A stretch of DNA of 64,000 bases, taken from positions 186,001 through 250,000 of the forward strand of contig NZ_JABETO010000006.1 in the NCBI RefSeq assembly GCF_013055795.1. The letters run 5' to 3'. Below are positions 7,528 to 15,104 of this stretch, one piece after another. Below the pieces are notes generated by a model. It was not told where the DNA came from and ran no database searches. It saw only the letters and a program-made list of their open reading frames with translations. Position 1 is the first letter of the stretch. Every line of letters starts with the position of its first letter. The position numbers and the translations under genes were made by a program. This DNA is from Streptomyces sp. I05A-00742. GTDB taxonomy: Bacteria; Actinomycetota; Actinomycetes; Streptomycetales; Streptomycetaceae.

Positions 7528-8733
7528 ATGACACGATCAGATACTCTGCCACCTCGCTCGATAACGAACGCCCGGCTCCCGCTGGCGGGTCTTCTGGCTT
7601 TGGCCACCACCGGGTTCATTACGCTCCTGACCGAGACGATGCCCGCCGGGGTGCTTCCCGGGATGAGCCGAGACCTGGGTGTGAGCGAGAGCACTGCCGG
7701 GCAGAGCGTCACCGTCTTCGCGATCGGGGCGATCCTCGCCGCGATCCCGCTCACCAAGGCGACGATCGGCTGGCCGCGCCGACACTTGCTGCTGGTGGCG
7801 ATCGCAGGACTCGCGATCGCCAACACCGTCACCGCGCTCTCCGAGAGCTTCGCACTTACGCTAGCCGCCCGGTTCCTCGGCGGCATCGTCGGCGGGTTGC
7901 TCTGGGCGCTGTTGGCCGGGTACGCGGTACGGATGGTTCTCCCACATCAGCGCGGCAAGGCAATGGCGATCGCGATGGCGGGCGCAATCGTTGCCCTGTC
8001 CGTCGGAGTTCCTGCTGCGGCGCTTCTGGCCAAGCTCGTCGAGTGGCGATACGCGTTCGGGATCATGACCGTCCTCACGCTCGCGTTGATCGTGTGGGTC
8101 ATCGCGGCGGTGCCGAGCTTCCCCGGACAGCCCAAGGGCTCACGGCTCCCGCTCACCCGTACCTTCCGCATTCCCGGCGTAGCGCCCGTGCTCCTCGTGA
8201 CCCTCACGTTCGTGCTCGCCCACAGCATCCTCTACACCTACATCGCCCCGTTCCTCACGCCGCTCGGCATGGCAGGTCAAGTCGACGCCGTGCTGCTCAC
8301 CTTCGGCCTGGTGTCGCTGGTGAGCATCTGGATCGCCGGAGCGCTCGTCCATCGGCACCTGCGCCTCCTCATGATCCTCGCGTGTGCGCTCTTCGCGACA
8401 TGCACGCTGCTGCTCGGCATCTTCTCCGGCGCGCCTACGCTCGTCTACGCCAGCGCGGCGCTCTGGGGGCTCGCGTTCGGCGGCACCTCCACGCTGTTGC
8501 AGACCGCAGTCGCCGAAGCAGCAGGCGACGCCGGCGATGTCGCCCAAGCACTCCTCACCACCGGATGGAACGTCGGAATCGCCGGTGGTGGCATCATCGG
8601 AGGCCTCGTCCTCAGCGGATTGGATGCATCCTGGCTGAGTTGGGTCGCGCTCGCACTGCTCGTCCCTGCACTCGCCACTGTGCTCACGGCACGCAAACAC
8701 GGGTTCACCAAGGGAGAACTCGGCAGCCGCTAA
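7528..8733 (+). CDS. MFS (DHA1-type) multidrug exporter
   Basis: This is a 401-residue, 12-segment membrane protein with the major facilitator hallmarks of the drug:H+ antiporter-1 group: an acidic residue in helix 1 (FITLLTETMPAGVLPGM) and the helix 4-5 region RFLGGIVGGLLWALLAGY. Such transporters expel antibiotics or sugars from the cytoplasm. ATG 7528 (MTRSDTLPP) is preferred. An in-frame ATG at 7504 has no ribosome binding site and falls in the promoter. The gene is paired divergently with a MerR regulator and lies inside an island bordered by repeats and transposase fragments, so it is a likely cargo gene. Confidence 0.88.
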   Translation: MTRSDTLPPRSITNARLPLAGLLALATTGFITLLTETMPAGVLPGMSRDLGVSESTAGQSVTVFAIGAILAAIPLTKATIGWPRRHLLLVAIAGLAIANTVTALSESFALTLAARFLGGIVGGLLWALLAGYAVRMVLPHQRGKAMAIAMAGAIVALSVGVPAAALLAKLVEWRYAFGIMTVLTLALIVWVIAAVPSFPGQPKGSRLPLTRTFRIPGVAPVLLVTLTFVLAHSILYTYIAPFLTPLGMAGQVDAVLLTFGLVSLVSIWIAGALVHRHLRLLMILACALFATCTLLLGIFSGAPTLVYASAALWGLAFGGTSTLLQTAVAEAAGDAGDVAQALLTTGWNVGIAGGGIIGGLVLSGLDASWLSWVALALLVPALATVLTARKHGFTKGELGSR

Positions 8734-9181
8734 ACCACCGCTGCCCGCGACCCAAGAAATGCCATGACTTTGAGACTGTCCTTCAGGACCCTGCGGTGAG
8801 ACAACGAGCAAAACCGCAGGTCACTAAAGATCAACATGTCATCGAAACCGAGACCCTACACTTTGTGCAGGGTCTCAAATCTCGCTTCATAATCTCGGAT
8901 CGAACTTCATGCGGATTGCACTTTGTGAAGTGGTCATGAGACTCGCAGGTCAGGTCGTTAACCCTTTCGGGTGATGAGGTCGGGAGCACGTTCTGCCAGG
9001 GTCTCGTTGCTGGGACTTTGGCTTGCGGCGGGCAGGTTCCCGCGATGCTGGGGGTGTTGACGGCTGGTAGGGCGGTGACCATAAGCCTGCGCCGCAGTAG
9101 CGGCCAGGTGGTGGAGGATCGTGAGTGGACTGCCACCAGCGGGCCCTGCGGGTGTGCGACGACTCCGCCGAGATGGTTTGG
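8734..9181. other. repeat-rich gene-free stretch after the MFS gene
   Basis: No supported gene is seen. Several TGAGA-type repeats occur: TTGAGACTGTCC near 8768, GTGAGACAACGAGC near 8796 and ATGAGACTCGCAG at 8936-8948. An 8-bp stem-loop (GAGACCCT / AGGGTCTC) lies at 8850-8876. Together these mirror the repeats at 6265-6410. From about 8950 the sequence turns GC-rich, with overlapping short frames on the minus strand that I could not assign to any family. Confidence 0.5.
8850..8876. repeat. 8-bp inverted repeat within element-end region
   Basis: GAGACCCT (8850-8857) and AGGGTCTC (8869-8876) form a perfect stem around an 11-nt loop containing CACTTTGTG, which recurs at 8918-8926. The sequence AGGGTCTCAAA at 8869-8879 also occurs at 6265-6275, just after dnaB. 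It may mark an old element boundary or a weak terminator for the MFS gene. Confidence 0.5.
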
Positions 9182-9742
9182 TCACCCATTCGTCCCTGCG
9201 ATCGTTGCTGAGCGTGCCGGTCGCGGGCTTGTACTCGATGACCGTGGGTGGAGACAGCTCTGGAAGTGATGGTCGAGCACACAGACCAGTCGCGACCGTC
9301 GGGGACGTTGGTGATCGAGCGGGCCCTTACCGAACCCTGCGTTCGATGGCAGGTAGGCTGCCGAGCTTCGCACCGCTTCGCTATTATCCGCCCCGAGAAG
9401 GGGTGTTACCGATGCAATGGAGTCCCTGTAGCTCTTTGAGATCGACTTCTCCCACGCAACCATCTCGGTGAAGTGATGCCGCCTGGCCGGCTCATCGTCC
9501 CACCGGAACTGCCACGTCCCCAACGTATATTCGTACGCCTCGCCCAAATAGTTGAGAATCTCTCCCCGGATGGACACCTTTGAACGCATGGCTGCATCCA
9601 GCAGCATCGGGATTGCCGCGACGGCCTCTTCCGTGAATGCGGCGCCCTGGGGGCTGATCCTCTCTTCAAGAACACCCAGGGCTGAAACGGCTGTCCGGAA
9701 ATCTGACGCACAAGCCCGTTTGATCAGTTTCTGTAGCTTCAC
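9182..9742 (-). pseudogene. immunity-like HEAT-type protein, 3' end lost
   Basis: The frame starts MKLQKLIKRACASDFRTAVS and encodes about 135 residues of a helical, HEAT-like protein (AAIPMLLDAAMRSKVSIRGE, then VTPLLGADNSEAVRSSAAYL). After about 9330 the sequence stops looking like the same protein and becomes Arg/Ser-rich, reading into unrelated DNA, so the original C-terminus is probably lost. It starts 21 bp after the end of the decayed eCIS effector gene on the same strand, the usual place for an immunity gene. The family is not firmly recognised. The immunity role comes from position and fold type only. Confidence 0.5.
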
Positions 9743-9762
9743 ACGGCACTCCCCAGTTTCAC

Positions 9763-10481
9763 TCAGTCGGCGATCAGCGGTTTCTGATTACTAGGCCTAT
9801 GGCAGAGAGCAGGGGTGCACAGAAGGCGCAAGGCATATCCTGCTTTGGTGATGAATCTGGCGATTTTGTCGATGGCGCGGTTGGCCGACCGCGAGACCTT
9901 CTGGAGACCTGCTTGATCTTATTGGACAGGCCGCCGATCCCCAGCAGCGAAGCCAAAAAACCGGTCAGCAGGGGAATGCTCGCCACCAGTGCCGTCTCCA
10001 CCATCTTCGGGACGCCTGCCCCCCCCGTTGGCGATCGCCACCACCGCGTCCAGGACCGCGTTGACGAAGTCCGCGATCTGGGCGCCCTGGTTCAAGATGA
10101 ACGAGACGATGTCGACGATTCCCTTGACCGCGCGGACGAGATGAGCTGCTGCAGGCCCGCGTCCACCGTGCGGACCAGGTTGCCCAGGAAGCCGATCGGG
10201 TCCTTGGCGATCTCCGTGATGGCGCTGGCGGCCTTGGCCAGGATGCCCATCAGGAGGTTCTTGAGGTCGTCGATCGTCTCGCCGGGCTTGGCCGCGTTCA
10301 TCTTCTCCGCGTCGGCCGCCTTGCCCTGCGCCTCCTTGTCGTCGGGCGGGGCCTTCGCCGAGTCCTGGGCCGAACGGGACTCGGTGATCGCCGGCCTGTG
10401 CTGGGCCAGCTTCTGCTTCTTGGCCGCGATGACGGCGGTGACCCTGCGCATGCCTGGCGCCTGCGACGGCGGCGGCTTCAC
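9763..10481 (-). pseudogene. decayed eCIS core (DUF4157-type) effector gene
   Basis: Three minus-strand frames must be joined to read one protein. 10481-10140 gives AAKKQKLAQ..., KAADAEKMNAAKPGETIDDL and ITEIAKDPIGFLGNLVRTVD. About 10140-10020 gives VKGIVDIVSFILNQGAQIAD. About 10020-9763 gives VETALVASIPLLTGFLASLL, then SANRAIDKIARFITKAGYAL after another shift. These are typical of the middle part of streptomycete eCIS/DUF4157 proteins, effectors loaded into extracellular contractile injection systems. The N-terminal DUF4157 domain and any toxin tip are missing, and an internal deletion between KPGE and TIDDL is likely. The immunity-like frame follows directly. Confidence 0.6.
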
Positions 10482-10516
10482 CGGGGCCGTGCAGCGACCG
10501 CATTGATATCCCCTAC

Positions 10517-10805
10517 ATGCACCGACTCATCCGCCGGCACCAAACCACCGTCCAGCACGCAGCCAAGGCTCTCGACACCGCCATTGAGGCCATCCGCTAC
10601 GCCTCGACGAACGCCCCGCCCCCGCACCACCACTCACCCAGGCCGTCGCCAGAGCCACCGGCGGCATCCGCCACCAAGCCCGCCACAAACTGCCCAAGAA
10701 GACCTTCGCTCGCCTCTGCCTCGACCAGCACCGCTCCCTGAACCGGATCGCCACCCTTCCGGCATCTCCCGCCAAACGCTGACTCGAGATCCACTATCCA
10801 AGATC
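10517..10805 (+). pseudogene. TniQ-like C-terminal fragment with frameshifts
   Basis: Plus-strand frames join to give MHRLIRRHQTTVQHAAKALD, IEAIRYASTNAPP, then PLTQAVARATGGIRHQARHK, PKKTFARLCLDQHRSLNRIA, and after another shift SGISRQTLTRD. From memory this matches the C-terminal helix-turn-helix region of TniQ-like proteins in streptomycete Tn7-like elements, which ends in SLxQIAxxTGxSRxTLTR. At least two frameshifts (near 10619 and 10755) kill it. It has the same orientation as the TnsA-like fragment at 6529. Assignment is from residue patterns only. Confidence 0.45.
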
Positions 10806-11438
10806 ATGGTGGAGGGCTCGTTGCAGGGCCTCGATCCGGTTCAGAAGCTCCTGAGCCTCTCCGATATCCGCTGCGCCCACCGAGCCCGTTCCGCGGTTGG
10901 ACGGGAGATGTCTCTGGTGAATGAGGAGGCGGAGGTGGTCGGCGTGGTGCCGGTGAATGATCTCCAGCAGGGAGACGTCGTAGCGCTTGATCTCGTCGTC
11001 AATGCTCATGGTCTTCCAGATGCCGAAAACGGTGGGGCGGTCGGCGCTGAGTTCGTCCAGGTGGTAGCAGATGACCCGGCCGTTGAGGGGCGTGTCCGCA
11101 CCCAGGGGCAGGGCGAGCGGGACGAGCTGCGGATCGTAGGCGAAGGCCCGGCGTTCGATCCAGTCCCGGCTGTCCGGTTCCGGTGGGGGGCCGCCCTGGG
11201 ACAGGGGGATGGCCAGCTGCCAGGGCTGGTTGGTGAAGTCGATGAGCAGATCCAGCGTATCCGGGTCCTTCTCGGCGAGGAGGAAGAACTCCTCGGGGAA
11301 ATCGGTGCCGTAGCACTCCCGCATGACCTCGCGGGGCCCGAGCCCCGTTTCGTACAGTGCCCGCGCCAGGTGGGCCATGGAGGTGTAGTTCCCGCGCGAT
11401 GCCTCCGCGCGTGCCCGGCTCACGGCGTCTTCCGTCAT
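10794..11438 (-). CDS. hypothetical protein, SMI1-like size, unknown function
   Basis: This 214-residue soluble protein is not recognised. It starts MTEDAVSRARAEASRGNYTS after a strong AGGAGGCCCCCA ribosome binding site, which supports it as a real gene. It contains EEFFLLAEKDPDTLDLLIDF and PLNGRVICYHLDELSADRPT, without obvious catalytic motifs, signal peptide or membrane segments. The central acidic and aromatic pattern recalls SUKH/SMI1-type immunity or scaffold proteins, but that is only an impression. It overlaps the edge of the TniQ-like remnant and lies next to the decayed effector, so it may be part of the accessory island. Confidence 0.75.
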   Translation of the reverse strand: MTEDAVSRARAEASRGNYTSMAHLARALYETGLGPREVMRECYGTDFPEEFFLLAEKDPDTLDLLIDFTNQPWQLAIPLSQGGPPPEPDSRDWIERRAFAYDPQLVPLALPLGADTPLNGRVICYHLDELSADRPTVFGIWKTMSIDDEIKRYDVSLLEIIHRHHADHLRLLIHQRHLPSNRGTGSVGAADIGEAQELLNRIEALQRALHHDLG

Positions 11439-11631
11439 TGGGGGCCTCCTTGTCTCGGCCTCGGGTCATTCGTGATCTGGTTGAGGAGGGTGTGCAGCTT
11501 GTGCCAGGGTCCCTGAGGTCTCCGGATGGGCCGGGACCCCTTGTGCGAGTCCCGGATTTTGTCGCGCCGGCGACGAAATCCGTCCTTGTACAACGCGAGA
11601 CAGCGCGACGTACCCGGTCTACGCTCTGCGG

Positions 11632-11985
11632 ATGACCTTGGAATGGGAGCAGGTAATCGTTGACTCGGTGGATCCGGTGGCCTTGGGTCAGTGGTGGGCC
11701 GAGGCGCTCGGCTGGGTTGTGGTCGACTCGTCTGCCGATGAGTTCGAGATTCGTCCGGAGCCGGATCGTCTGCCGGGGTTGCTCTTCGTCCGGGTCGAGG
11801 CGGGCAAGACGGTGAAGAACCGACTGCACCTCGACTTCAGGCCGGATGACCAGGACGCCGAGGTGGCTCGTCTGTCGGCTCTTGGTGCACGGCGGGTGGA
11901 CATTGGCCAGGGTGACCAGTCGTGGGTTGTCCTGGCGGATCCTGAGGACAACGAATTCTGTGTCCTCGGCCGGCGGCGTCAGTGA
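11632..11985 (+). CDS. VOC/glyoxalase-like domain protein
   Basis: This 117-residue protein carries the glyoxalase-like beta-alpha-beta-beta-beta fold pattern. It begins MTLEWEQVIVDSVDPVALGQ, has GWVVVDSS in the first half, and ends with SWVVLADPEDNEFCVLGRR, the typical VOC C-terminus with a conserved Glu metal position. KNRLHLDFRPDD supplies the His. Members act as small lyases, dioxygenases or drug-binding proteins. The function here is open. It stands alone and is convergent with def. Confidence 0.8.
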   Translation: MTLEWEQVIVDSVDPVALGQWWAEALGWVVVDSSADEFEIRPEPDRLPGLLFVRVEAGKTVKNRLHLDFRPDDQDAEVARLSALGARRVDIGQGDQSWVVLADPEDNEFCVLGRRRQ

Positions 11986-11994
11986 GTGAGGCTT

Positions 11995-12657
11995 CTACCG
12001 GCTCAGCCGGGCGGCCCTGAGCTCGCGTTGGGCGAAGACGTGCTCGCGGCGGTCCGCCATCTGACGCAGTGCGTCCTTGCGGTCCCGCTTGGACAGCCGG
12101 TCGAGGTAGAGGTGGCCGAGGAGGTGGTCGGTCTCGTGCTGCAGGCACCGTGCGAAGTAACCCGTTCCTTCGACGAGGAGGGGGTTGCCGTCCTTGTCGA
12201 GGCCGCGAACGACAGCACGGTCGGTACGGGGGACTTCCATGGTGGCGCCGGGCACGGAGAGGCAGCCCTCGGAGTCGTCGATGAGCCGGCGGCCGCGCGG
12301 GTCGGGCAGGTCCAGGACGGGGTTGATGATGTGGCCGACGTGCCGGACTCCGTGGTCGTCGGGGCAGTCGTAGACGAACAGCCGTAGATCGACGCCCACC
12401 TGGTTGGCGGCCAGGCCGGCGCCGTCGGCCACGTGCATCGTCAGGAACATGTCGTCGATCAGCGCCGACAGTTCGGGGGTGCCGAACTCGGTCACCTCCC
12501 GGCACGGCCGGCTCAGGATTTCCTCGCCCACCACGGTGATCCGGCGCACCGACCCTCGTGCCACCTCCGGGGGGAGGGCGGGGTACGAGTCGACGGGTCG
12601 GCCCTGTACGTGGACTCGTCGGTCCACGGGACGGGATCGGTCGTGATGGACGGCCAT
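11995..12657 (-). CDS. def: peptide deformylase
   Basis: This 220-residue deformylase removes the formyl group from new polypeptides using a metal held by Cys and two His. All three motifs are present: [18 protein letters not shown] and [12 protein letters not shown] 12657 ([10 protein letters not shown]) is preferred because AAGGGGAGACAGCG precedes it, and about 40 residues before the catalytic domain are unusual for the housekeeping enzyme. It is divergent from an HTH regulator across a 74-bp region packed with CTTTGCAAAG-type palindromes, so its expression is probably regulated. This may be a secondary, inducible deformylase. Confidence 0.92.
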   Translation of the reverse strand: MAVHHDRSRPVDRRVHVQGRPVDSYPALPPEVARGSVRRITVVGEEILSRPCREVTEFGTPELSALIDDMFLTMHVADGAGLAANQVGVDLRLFVYDCPDDHGVRHVGHIINPVLDLPDPRGRRLIDDSEGCLSVPGATMEVPRTDRAVVRGLDKDGNPLLVEGTGYFARCLQHETDHLLGHLYLDRLSKRDRKDALRQMADRREHVFAQRELRAARLSR

Positions 12658-12669
12658 CGCTGTCTCCCC

Positions 12670-12732
12670 TTCTGCGCAAGTTCTGCGCAAGCCGCTTGCC
12701 AAGCCCTTTGCAAAGTAGCAGACTTTGCAAAG
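12670..12732. promoter_or_regulatory. array of CTTTGCAAAG-type operator repeats
   Basis: The region holds tandem TTCTGCGCAAG copies at 12670-12680 and 12681-12691, then CTTGCCAAG at 12695-12703. Perfect palindromes CTTTGCAAAG follow at 12706-12715 and 12723-12732. All share the core CTkbsmAAG. The last copy overlaps the GTG start of the regulator. This is the likely binding site of that regulator, controlling both itself and def. Confidence 0.65.
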
Positions 12733-13328
12733 TGACTGACGAAGACCTCAACGCCCTGCCCGGCCGCGCGAGCGACGTGGGCGACGAACTGCGTGAGCAC
12801 GAGGTCCGTACGGCCCTGCTGGAGCTGCTGGCCGAGGTCGGAACCGTCACGGCGACCGAAGCGGCTGCCCGGCTGGGCTACAGCTCCGGGCTCTGCTCGT
12901 TTCATCTTCGGCAGCTCGCGCGCCATGGACGCATCGAGGAGGCCCCTCATCACGGGGGGCGTGCGCGCCCCTGGCGTCTGAGGCGGGACGGCCTCACCCA
13001 CGGCACGCTCGCGGAGGAGCAGTTCGGTGACTTGGCCCGCGGGCTGGAGGACGAGAGCTGGCAGCGGTGGCTTGCCCGACGCGACGAAGCGCCGGCCGAG
13101 TGGCGCCATGACGAGGCCTTCAGCGCCGTCGCCTATCTGACGCCGGAGGAGATGAGCAGGGTCGCGGACGCCGTCCGCCGGGCGCTCGCCCCGTACCAGG
13201 ACCGCGAGCAACGCCCCTTGGCGCGGCCTGAGGGTGCCCGGCCGGTGGCCCTCATCACCCGGTTGTTCCCCTTGCTGCCCCACGCGACGGACGAGGCGGG
13301 CGAGGCGGACGCGACGGACCGGGCCTGA
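12732..13328 (+). CDS. ArsR-like winged-helix transcriptional regulator
   Basis: This 198-residue regulator starts at GTG 12732 ([20 protein letters not shown]). The helix-turn-helix region is [20 protein letters not shown], then [20 protein letters not shown] and [15 protein letters not shown], the winged-helix layout of ArsR-type proteins. The C-terminal half is helical and likely dimerises or senses. There is no metal-binding ELCVCDL motif. It is divergent from def with an operator array between them, one copy of which overlaps its start codon, so autoregulation is likely. The start lacks a clear ribosome binding site and the transcript may be leaderless. Confidence 0.82.
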   Translation: MTDEDLNALPGRASDVGDELREHEVRTALLELLAEVGTVTATEAAARLGYSSGLCSFHLRQLARHGRIEEAPHHGGRARPWRLRRDGLTHGTLAEEQFGDLARGLEDESWQRWLARRDEAPAEWRHDEAFSAVAYLTPEEMSRVADAVRRALAPYQDREQRPLARPEGARPVALITRLFPLLPHATDEAGEADATDRA

Positions 13329-13742
13329 CTACCGGGCGGCGAACGCCGACCGCATCCGCTTGCCGTTCACGATCAGGACGACGCGGAGCAGGAGGACGCC
13401 GCACAGCCCCTGTTCGACCTTCAGCCATGCCGGGAAGGCGCCGGGCAGCGCGACGATGACCGCGATGGCGACGAGCATGACGGCGGAGGCGATCCGCAGG
13501 CGGAGGTAGGAGCGACTGTGGCCACGGGCCGTCCGGGCGGCGAAGGAGATCATGAGCAGGGATGTCACGGCGACGATGGTCGTGCGGACCCGGACGGCGT
13601 CGGTCACCACCTCGTGGTGGTCGCGGAGCAGTATGACGGTGGCGAGGGTGAGGACGCTGAGGCCGGCGTAGGCGCTGACGAGCAGTTTGGTGCTGCGGAA
13701 CGCCTTGCGGATGTGCGGATGGCTCAGGGCCGGCTCGGACAT
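13329..13742 (-). CDS. small four-helix membrane protein
   Basis: This 137-residue protein has four predicted membrane segments: VSAYAGLSVLTLATVILL, TTIVAVTSLLMISFAA, IASAVMLVAIAVIVALPG and VLLLRVVLIVNG. It starts MSEPALSHPHIRKAFRSTKL and carries no recognised domain. It is convergent with the upstream HTH regulator, only 1 bp away. Function unknown; it is a conserved-looking streptomycete membrane protein. Confidence 0.75.
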   Translation of the reverse strand: MSEPALSHPHIRKAFRSTKLLVSAYAGLSVLTLATVILLRDHHEVVTDAVRVRTTIVAVTSLLMISFAARTARGHSRSYLRLRIASAVMLVAIAVIVALPGAFPAWLKVEQGLCGVLLLRVVLIVNGKRMRSAFAAR

Positions 13743-14071
13743 CGCGGCGGAGTGCGACGTGCGGGGGGTTCATGAGGACCCTTTCTCTGTCCTGCGCCGG
13801 GCTCCCGGGCGCGGCGCGGATCGTCCCCGGCCGGTGGGGCGGTCAGTGCGGGCCGCCCGGGTACCGCGGCGGAACTTCCGCTTTCCCAAGGGCCGTTCCC
13901 ATGCTCGGTCCCGCTCGGCGTCCGTTCGTCGTCCCCGTGAACGAGACGTCGCCGGGCCGGTCTCAGGGGCTGCCCGGGGCCTGCCCCGTAAGGGATCCGC
14001 CGAGGTCATCACGAGGTCATCAGGGGCCGCCCCGCCGACCTGCCCCTCACCCCTCGTGGAACCATCCCGGC
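13743..14071. other. intergenic region without recognised features
   Basis: This 329-bp GC-rich stretch separates the membrane protein from the next gene. Apart from a short GAGGTCATCA duplication near 14005-14022, I see no gene, hairpin or clear operator. It must contain the promoters of the flanking divergent genes. Confidence 0.5.
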
Positions 14072-14449
14072 ATGACCCCAGCCATTCCCCGCACCGTTCG
14101 GGCCGTCGACACCGGCCGTCTCCTTCTGCTGGAGCAGGAGGCCGCCGCGTACGACTTCAGCCAGCGGCTCGCGGTCGACTGGCTCCGGAAGCACATCGCC
14201 GCGGAGGCGACGCACTGTCTGTGCCCCGCGTTCGAGCACCGGCTCGCGCACCGGCCCGAGGTGTCTCCGCAGTGGAGGTGCCGGCTGCTGCTGACCGTCC
14301 GGACCGGTGAGCAGATCCTGAGCCTGCTCGACGTCCTTCCGGCGACGTTCGAGGGGCTGCCGGAGAATCTGGACGCGGCGGCCAAGACGGACGTCGTGCG
14401 GCGCATGGACCGGGTGCCGTCGGTGCGCAAGTGGCTGGAGCTTCAGTAG
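14072..14449 (+). CDS. hypothetical protein
   Basis: This 125-residue protein starts at ATG 14072 (MTPAIPRTVRAVDTGRLLLL). It contains AAEATHCLCPAFEHRLAHRP and ends RMDRVPSVRKWLELQ. No signal peptide, membrane segment or catalytic motif is evident, and I do not recognise the family. Its last 7 bp overlap tail-to-tail with the NAD(P)-binding protein gene on the other strand. Confidence 0.65.
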   Translation: MTPAIPRTVRAVDTGRLLLLEQEAAAYDFSQRLAVDWLRKHIAAEATHCLCPAFEHRLAHRPEVSPQWRCRLLLTVRTGEQILSLLDVLPATFEGLPENLDAAAKTDVVRRMDRVPSVRKWLELQ

Positions 14450-15087
14450 GCGACCGTGAACCGTGAGCGGCGGTGGCGCGGATGCTCCGTCTCGTCCAGG
14501 AGGGCCACCGCGAAGTCCTCGTAGGAGATGGCCGAGTTGCCGACGGCGTCGACCAGCAGTTCGTCGCCGCCGAGCCGGTAGCGGCCCGTCCGCTCGCCGT
14601 GGTCCAGGACGGCGGGCGGGCTCACGTACGTCCAGTCGACGTCGGGGCCGGAGGCGCGGACGACGGTGAACTGGTCGGTGCTCGCCCGGGCGATGGGCCG
14701 CCAGGCGTCCGGTACCCAGGCGGGGTCGTCGAGGACGGTCCGGCCGTTCCCGCCGGGGACGGTGAGGCTGCCCGCGCCGCCGACGACGAGGAGGCGGGCG
14801 CCGGTTCCGGCGACGCCGGCGAGCAGGCTCTTGGTGGCGGTGACGAGGTCCTGCTCGCTGCCCGGGGCGGGCCGGACCGCGCTGACCACGACGTCCTGGC
14901 CGGCGCTCAGCCGCGCCGTGTCGCCGGGGTCAGCGGCGTCGCCGGTGCGGTGCAGGGCCGCGGCGGGCAGGCGGTCGAAGCGGGCGGGGTCGCGGACCAC
15001 GGCGGTGACCCGGTGGCCGCGGGACAGCGCCTCGGTCACGATGCCGCTGCCCGCGTTGCCGGCCGCTCCGAAGACGGTGATGCGCAT
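14443..15087 (-). CDS. NAD(P)H-binding SDR-like protein
   Basis: This 214-residue atypical short-chain dehydrogenase relative opens with the dinucleotide-binding motif ITVFGAAGNAGSGIVTEALS and later has DVVVSAVRP and LLVVGGAGSL. It resembles YwnB/NmrA-like NAD(P)H-binding proteins, many of which act in redox sensing or small reductions. The start ATG 15087 follows CAGGAGAG. It is 17 bp downstream of the EamA transporter gene on the same strand, so the two form an operon likely controlled by the divergent MarR protein. The substrate cannot be inferred. Confidence 0.85.
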   Translation of the reverse strand: MRITVFGAAGNAGSGIVTEALSRGHRVTAVVRDPARFDRLPAAALHRTGDAADPGDTARLSAGQDVVVSAVRPAPGSEQDLVTATKSLLAGVAGTGARLLVVGGAGSLTVPGGNGRTVLDDPAWVPDAWRPIARASTDQFTVVRASGPDVDWTYVSPPAVLDHGERTGRYRLGGDELLVDAVGNSAISYEDFAVALLDETEHPRHRRSRFTVAY

Positions 15088-15104
15088 GGTGTTCTCTCCT
15101 GGTG

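Noticed and set aside
8950..9285. Minus-strand frames that could be an IS transposase end
   Set aside because: No DDE motif, helix-turn-helix or inverted repeat could be recognised; left unassigned.
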